Translations under genes and position numbers: made by a program
The notes under the pieces: model-generated
Told to the model about the DNA's origin: nothing
What the model saw: only the letters and a program-made list of their open reading frames with translations
The model's database searches: none
Part shown: positions 60,260 through 64,000 of the stretch, piece after piece
How the letters are laid out: every line of letters begins with the position of its first letter
How positions within the stretch are numbered: the first letter of the stretch is position 1
Assembly: GCA_948144175.1 (NCBI GenBank)
Contig: CANXME010000229.1
Span: 1-64,000 of the forward strand
Direction of reading: 5' to 3'
Origin: Closterium sp. NIES-65
Lineage: Eukaryota > Streptophyta > Zygnematophyceae > Desmidiales > Closteriaceae
Length of the DNA stretch: 64,000 nt

Positions 60260-61940
60260 CCCGAATATCTGTCCCTCCCTTCTCTCCCTTCCCTCCCTTC
60301 TCTCCCTTCCCTCCCTTATCTCCCTTCCCTCCCTTCTCTCCCTTCCCTCCCTTCTCTCCCTTCCCACCCTTCCCTCCCCCGACTCCTTTCCCTCCAATCC
60401 CTCCCTTCTCTCCCTTCCCTCCCTTCTCTCCCTTCCCTCCCTTCTCTCCCTTCCCTCCCTTCTCTCCCTTCCCTCCCTTATCTCCCTTCCCTCCCTTCTC
60501 TCCCTTCCCTCCCTTCTCTCCCTTCCCACCCTTCCCTCCCCCGACTCCTTTCCCTCCAATCCCTCTATCTTCTCCCTTCCCTCCCTTCTCTCCCTTCCCT
60601 CCCTTCTCTCCCTTCCCTCCCTTCTCTCCCTTCCCTCTCTTCTCTCCCTTCCCTCCTTTCCCTTCTATCCCTCCCTTCTCTCCCGTCTCTCCTTTCCCGC
60701 CCTTTCCCCCTTCCCTCCTTCCCTCCTTTCCCTCCCTTCTCTCCCTTCCCTCCCTTCCCTCCACTCCCTCCTTTCCCTCCAATCCCTCCCTTCTCTCCCT
60801 TCTCTCCCTTCCCTCCCTTTCCCCCTTCCCTCCCTTCTCTCCCTGCTCTCCCATCTCTCCTTTCCCTCCCTTCCCTCCCTTCCCTCCCTTCCCTCCTTCC
60901 CTCCCTCCCTCCTTCCCTCCCTTCCCCCCCTTTCTCCCTTCCCTCCCTGCTCTCCTTTCTCTCCCTCCCACTCCCTTCTCTCCCGTCACTCACTTCCCTC
61001 CTTCCCTCCCTTCACACCCTTCCCTCCCTTCTCCCTTCCCGCCCTTCTCTCCCCCCTTACCTTCTATCCCTTCCCTCTCATCCCTCCTTGCAATCTCCTG
61101 TCTCTCCCTTCTCTCCTTTCTCTCCCTTCACTCCCATCCCTCCCGTCCCTCCCTTCTCTCCCTTCCCTCCCTTATCTCCCTTCCCTCCCTTCTCTCCCTT
61201 CCCTCCCTTCTCTCCCTTCCCACCCTTCCCTCCCCCGACTCCTTTCCCTCCAATCCCTCTATCTTCTCCCTTCCCTCCCTTCTCTCCCTTCCCTCCCTTC
61301 TCTCCCTTCCCTCCCTTCTCTCCCTTCCCTCTCTTCTCTCCCTTCCCTCCTTTCCCTTCTATCCCTCCCTTCTCTCCCGTCTCTCCTTTCCCGCCCTTTC
61401 CCCCTTCCCTCCTTCCCTCCTTTCCCTCCCTTCTCTCCCTTCCCTCCCTTCCCTCCACTCCCTCCTTTCCCTCCAATCCCTCCCTTCTCTCCCTTCTCTC
61501 CCTTCCCTCCCTTTCCCCCTTCCCTCCCTTCTCTCCCTGCTCTCCCATCTCTCCTTTCCCTCCCTTCCCTCCCTTCCCTCCCTTCCCTCCTTCCCTCCCT
61601 CCCTCCTTCCCTCCCTTCCCCCCCTTTCTCCCTTCCCTCCCTGCTCTCCTTTCTCTCCCTCCCACTCCCTTCTCTCCCGTCACTCACTTCCCTCCTTCCC
61701 TCCCTTCACACCCTTCCCTCCCTTCTCCCTTCCCGCCCTTCTCTCCCCCCTTACCTTCTATCCCTTCCCTCTCATCCCTCCTTGCAATCTCCTGTCTCTC
61801 CCTTCTCTCCTTTCTCACCCTTCACTCCCGTCCCTCCCGTCCCTCCCTTCTCTCCCTTCCCTCCTTTCCCTCCCCTTCTCTCCTTTCCCTCCAATCCCTC
61901 CCTTCTCTCCCTATTCTCCCTTCCCGCTCTTCTCTCCCCC
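60260..61940. repeat. Long pyrimidine array with a 696-bp tandem duplication
   Basis: CCCTTCCCTCCCTTCTCTCC-type repeats. Irregular landmarks recur 696 bp apart: GACTCCTTTCCCTCCAATCC at 60542 and 61238, and the stretch CACTCACTTCCCTCC at 60986 and 61682 with its long following sequence. This shows a recent block duplication inside the satellite. Very long ORFs on both strands here are low-complexity artefacts. Confidence 0.93.
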
Positions 61941-62245
61941 CTTACCCCATCTCCCTTTGCTCGCTTTTGGCCTCCCACCGCCTCAACCTGCCTTCCCGTC
62001 TCCCCTTCATGCCTCACACCACCTTTCCCTTCCTTCTCAGCCCGCCTTCATGCCTCCCACCACCTTTCCCTGCATGCCCCTCCCCCTTTCATGTGTCCCA
62101 CCTCCTTTCTCTGCCTTCCCATCTCCCCTTCATGCCTCCCAACACCTCTCTGTGCCTTCGACCTTTCGTCCCTCCCATCCACTCCTTTCTCACTGGGCCA
62201 CTCTTTGTCCTGCTCGTAGGGGCAAGCCGAACCTCTCATCACCGT

Positions 62246-62515
62246 CCAGACCCTCCCATCCCCTTCCAGACCCTCCCATCCCCTTCCAGCCCCTCCCATC
62301 CCCTTCCAGCCCCTCCCATCCCCTTCCAGCCCCTCCCATCCCCCTCCAGCCCCTCCCATCCCCTTCCAGCCCCTCCCATCCCCTTCCAGACCCTCCCATC
62401 CCCTTCCAGACCTTCCCATCCCCTTCCAGCCCCTCCCATCCCCTTCCAGCACCTCCCATCCCCTTCCAGCCCCTCCCATCCCCTTCCAGCACCTCCCATC
62501 CCCTTCCAGCCCCTC
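62246..62515. repeat. 20-bp minisatellite
   Basis: CCCTTCCAGCCCCTCCCATC repeated about 13 times, with CAGA/CAGC variants. Confidence 0.95.
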
Positions 62516-62605
62516 CTATCCATGCGCACACTGCCGGTTCGTTTACCTACTCACTTCACAAACTTCCCTACTCCCTTCTGCCTGTTCCCCGCCAGATATC
62601 AAAGA

Positions 62606-62844
62606 TGTTCTCGCGCCAACGTGGGCGCCGGCAACGGTTGACGCTTGGTATTAGAGTTGGTATTATTGAGGATGAGGATGATGAAGATGAGGAAGGAGAG
62701 CGGCGACAGGGGGATAGCAGGACTGAATCGCGTACAGATACTTGCGGCATCTCTGTGTCCAGGGGTTCAGTGATTGTTAGCACGTCACACCCAATACCGT
62801 CATCGCCCGGATATAAGACGTATATATCTTATCTCATACAGTAA
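62606..62844 (+). CDS. Small ORF, unknown function
   Basis: 79 codons. Basic start (MFSRQRGRRQRLTLG), an acidic run (EDEDDEDEEGE), a Ser/Thr-rich middle, and an end running into the fold-back sequence at 62796-63026. Mixed composition unlike the flanking satellite, but no family recognised. It could be the tail exon of a decayed DNA transposon or a chance ORF. Confidence 0.3.
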
Positions 62845-63026
62845 ATAAATAAGTCTTATATATGGACAAAAATCGGTTTAGAAGATACCCCCTCATTATA
62901 CATTTGCCCCTAACCCCTACACACAAATAGGTGTCTTTTGAGGCTACCCCGTCTATAAGAGACACCCGTATAATAGACAACCCCTGTCTACTGTTCAACT
63001 CTGTCTTATATTCGGGCGATGACGGT
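62796..63026. repeat. Fold-back sequence with 24-bp inverted ends (MITE-like)
   Basis: ACCGTCATCGCCCGGATATA then AGAC at 62796-62819 is mirrored with one mismatch at 63003-63026. The AT-rich interior contains TCTATAAGAGACACCCGTATAATAGACAACC, which resembles ends of pogo/Tigger-like elements as I remember them; no alignment was done. Confidence 0.5.
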
Positions 63027-63150
63027 ACGCACTGTTCGCCGTCTAAGGGTTGTACGACCCACTGGATTGCCCCCCTAGGTTTTTTACGCAAGTGAGAGTT
63101 GGTCACCCTCCGAATTTGCTGTACATCGTGCGAAACAGTACCATGTTCTC

Positions 63151-63588
63151 ATGGAGTGGGCTCGAAAGGAGCTTGGGTACGCGGACATGGCAAACAGTAG
63201 TGTGGATAACGGAACCGTGACTAATGTCGTGCGAGTATGTTTGGGTAAAAACACTGCGGTGGATGCGCAGCGTCATCCGATGCTTCCCAAGAACCATCGT
63301 TTTCGTTGTTACATTGAATACTCTGAGTTGCTGGGAGGCCACGCATGCTCCCGTGTGACTTTGCCTTGGTTGGTCTATGTGGTTATAGGTTCGCTGTATC
63401 CTGAGCCATCGGGAGAAGGCTACAAAAATTGCAGCCAGGCTGACATTGATTGGTTTGAAAGAGAATGGGAAGTGCCTGACAACATAGATTTTGCAATGAG
63501 GGCATTCGTGCTCGGGCATATGAGTAGCAACGTGATCGGTACCGAGGAATCCAGGGTGGGTCGACGATGTTACAAGCGACCGGATTGA
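63151..63588 (+). CDS. Hypothetical protein, 145 residues
   Basis: Starts MEWARKELGYADM and ends RRCYKRPD. Balanced composition with several Cys, Trp and aromatic residues (CYIEYSELLGGHACSR, WLVYVVIGSLYPEPS, DIDWFEREWEVP), which suggests real coding sequence rather than a repeat artefact. No signal peptide, membrane segment or known domain was recognised. It could be an exon of a longer gene or part of a mobile element beside the fold-back at 62.8-63.0 kb. Confidence 0.4.
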   Translation: MEWARKELGYADMANSSVDNGTVTNVVRVCLGKNTAVDAQRHPMLPKNHRFRCYIEYSELLGGHACSRVTLPWLVYVVIGSLYPEPSGEGYKNCSQADIDWFEREWEVPDNIDFAMRAFVLGHMSSNVIGTEESRVGRRCYKRPD

Positions 63589-64000
63589 CTAAATGTTATC
63601 ACATTACGTGTGCCACTCGTTACCAGGGTTGATGATAACTATTGGGTTGGCAATATATTAGTACGGCAATGTACTAGGTTCAGGTGCCGGTATGATGGGG
63701 CGGGAACAAGGAGTTCAGAGAGGGTTATCACCGAGACCAGCACAACCACCTGAAGCACCGTCACCAGCAGTAGCACCTATAGGGTTGGGAGAAGGGAAAA
63801 GAGGCAGAGACGGGGAGAAAAGAAAGGGGAGGAGGGTGAAGAGACATGCAGAAGCTGAGAGGTGGGGAGGACAGTGCTTGACGGGTTGACGTAGGGGTGG
63901 GAAGGAGCACCAACAGGTGCGCACAAGGAGGAGTGATGCAACAATGCGGCAGGGTCAGAAAACGCGCACCCAATACATCGACTGAACGAGATCTCCACTG
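63589..64000. other. Unassigned right edge
   Basis: Unique sequence with a purine-rich tract (about 63785-63870). No supported gene. Confidence 0.4.

Noticed and set aside
60183..62844. ORFs of 678, 872 and 517 codons on the plus strand, and Gly/Arg/Glu-rich ORFs on the minus strand
   Set aside because: They come from the pyrimidine array, which lacks stops by composition. Protein sequence is monotonous SLPSL/FPPF, with no domain and no splice logic.

Overview
This is a eukaryotic nuclear window, most likely from a streptophyte (a green plant or, given the style, possibly a charophyte alga; the species is inferred, not shown). The reasons are: spliceosomal genes with GT..AG introns; a secreted pectinesterase with an N-terminal inhibitor domain; an LRR-extensin-type wall protein with one 24-residue LRR per 72-bp exon; a nuclear gene that looks like plastid ribosomal protein L29; and dense Ty1/copia LTR retrotransposons. 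Nothing prokaryotic was seen (no operons, no CRISPR).

Layout. 1-3075: end of a badly decayed Ty3/gypsy chromovirus and its LTR. 5029-6908 (-): a complete seven-exon Rab GTPase of 203 residues. 7699-9068 (-): plastid-type L29, two exons resolved, 5' end not. 11519-26478 (+): an LRR-extensin-like gene of about 17 exons whose introns hold partial exon copies ('ghost exons'), satellites and a family of short palindromes. 26.5-31.6 kb: mostly non-coding, with microsatellites, a tRNA-like relic and a fold-back element. 31638-34416 (+): a four-exon PMEI-pectinesterase, again with partial copies of its last exons. 35517-59544: one old copia element, on the minus strand, that has received at least five later insertions; each layer can be separated because its 5-bp target duplication is intact. 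59.5-62.5 kb: copia remnant and large pyrimidine-rich arrays. 62.6-64 kb: two small ORFs of unknown function and a fold-back sequence.

Three signals stand out. (1) Palindromes of the form T(n)GAG-NCGN-CTCA(n) recur at least a dozen times in introns between 8.3 and 22.7 kb, many lying exactly between two copies of a locally duplicated segment; the clearest is a 104-bp insert with a 56-bp perfect palindrome bracketed by a 30-bp direct repeat. (2) A 345-bp terminal-repeat retrotransposon in miniature (45633-45977) in which a tRNA-like polymerase III promoter spans the LTR/primer-binding-site junction. (3) Partial exon duplication is pervasive in both wall-protein genes.

The retroelement nest can be read as a history: copia C (LTRs differ at about 11 of 124 positions) was hit by a solo-LTR family twice (E1, E2), by the miniature element and by copia A (LTRs differ at 1 of 127); copia D (3 of 127) then landed inside E1. 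All counts are by eye. The two wall proteins, the Rab GTPase (secretory traffic) and L29 are ordinary host genes with no evident shared pathway beyond cell-wall secretion.
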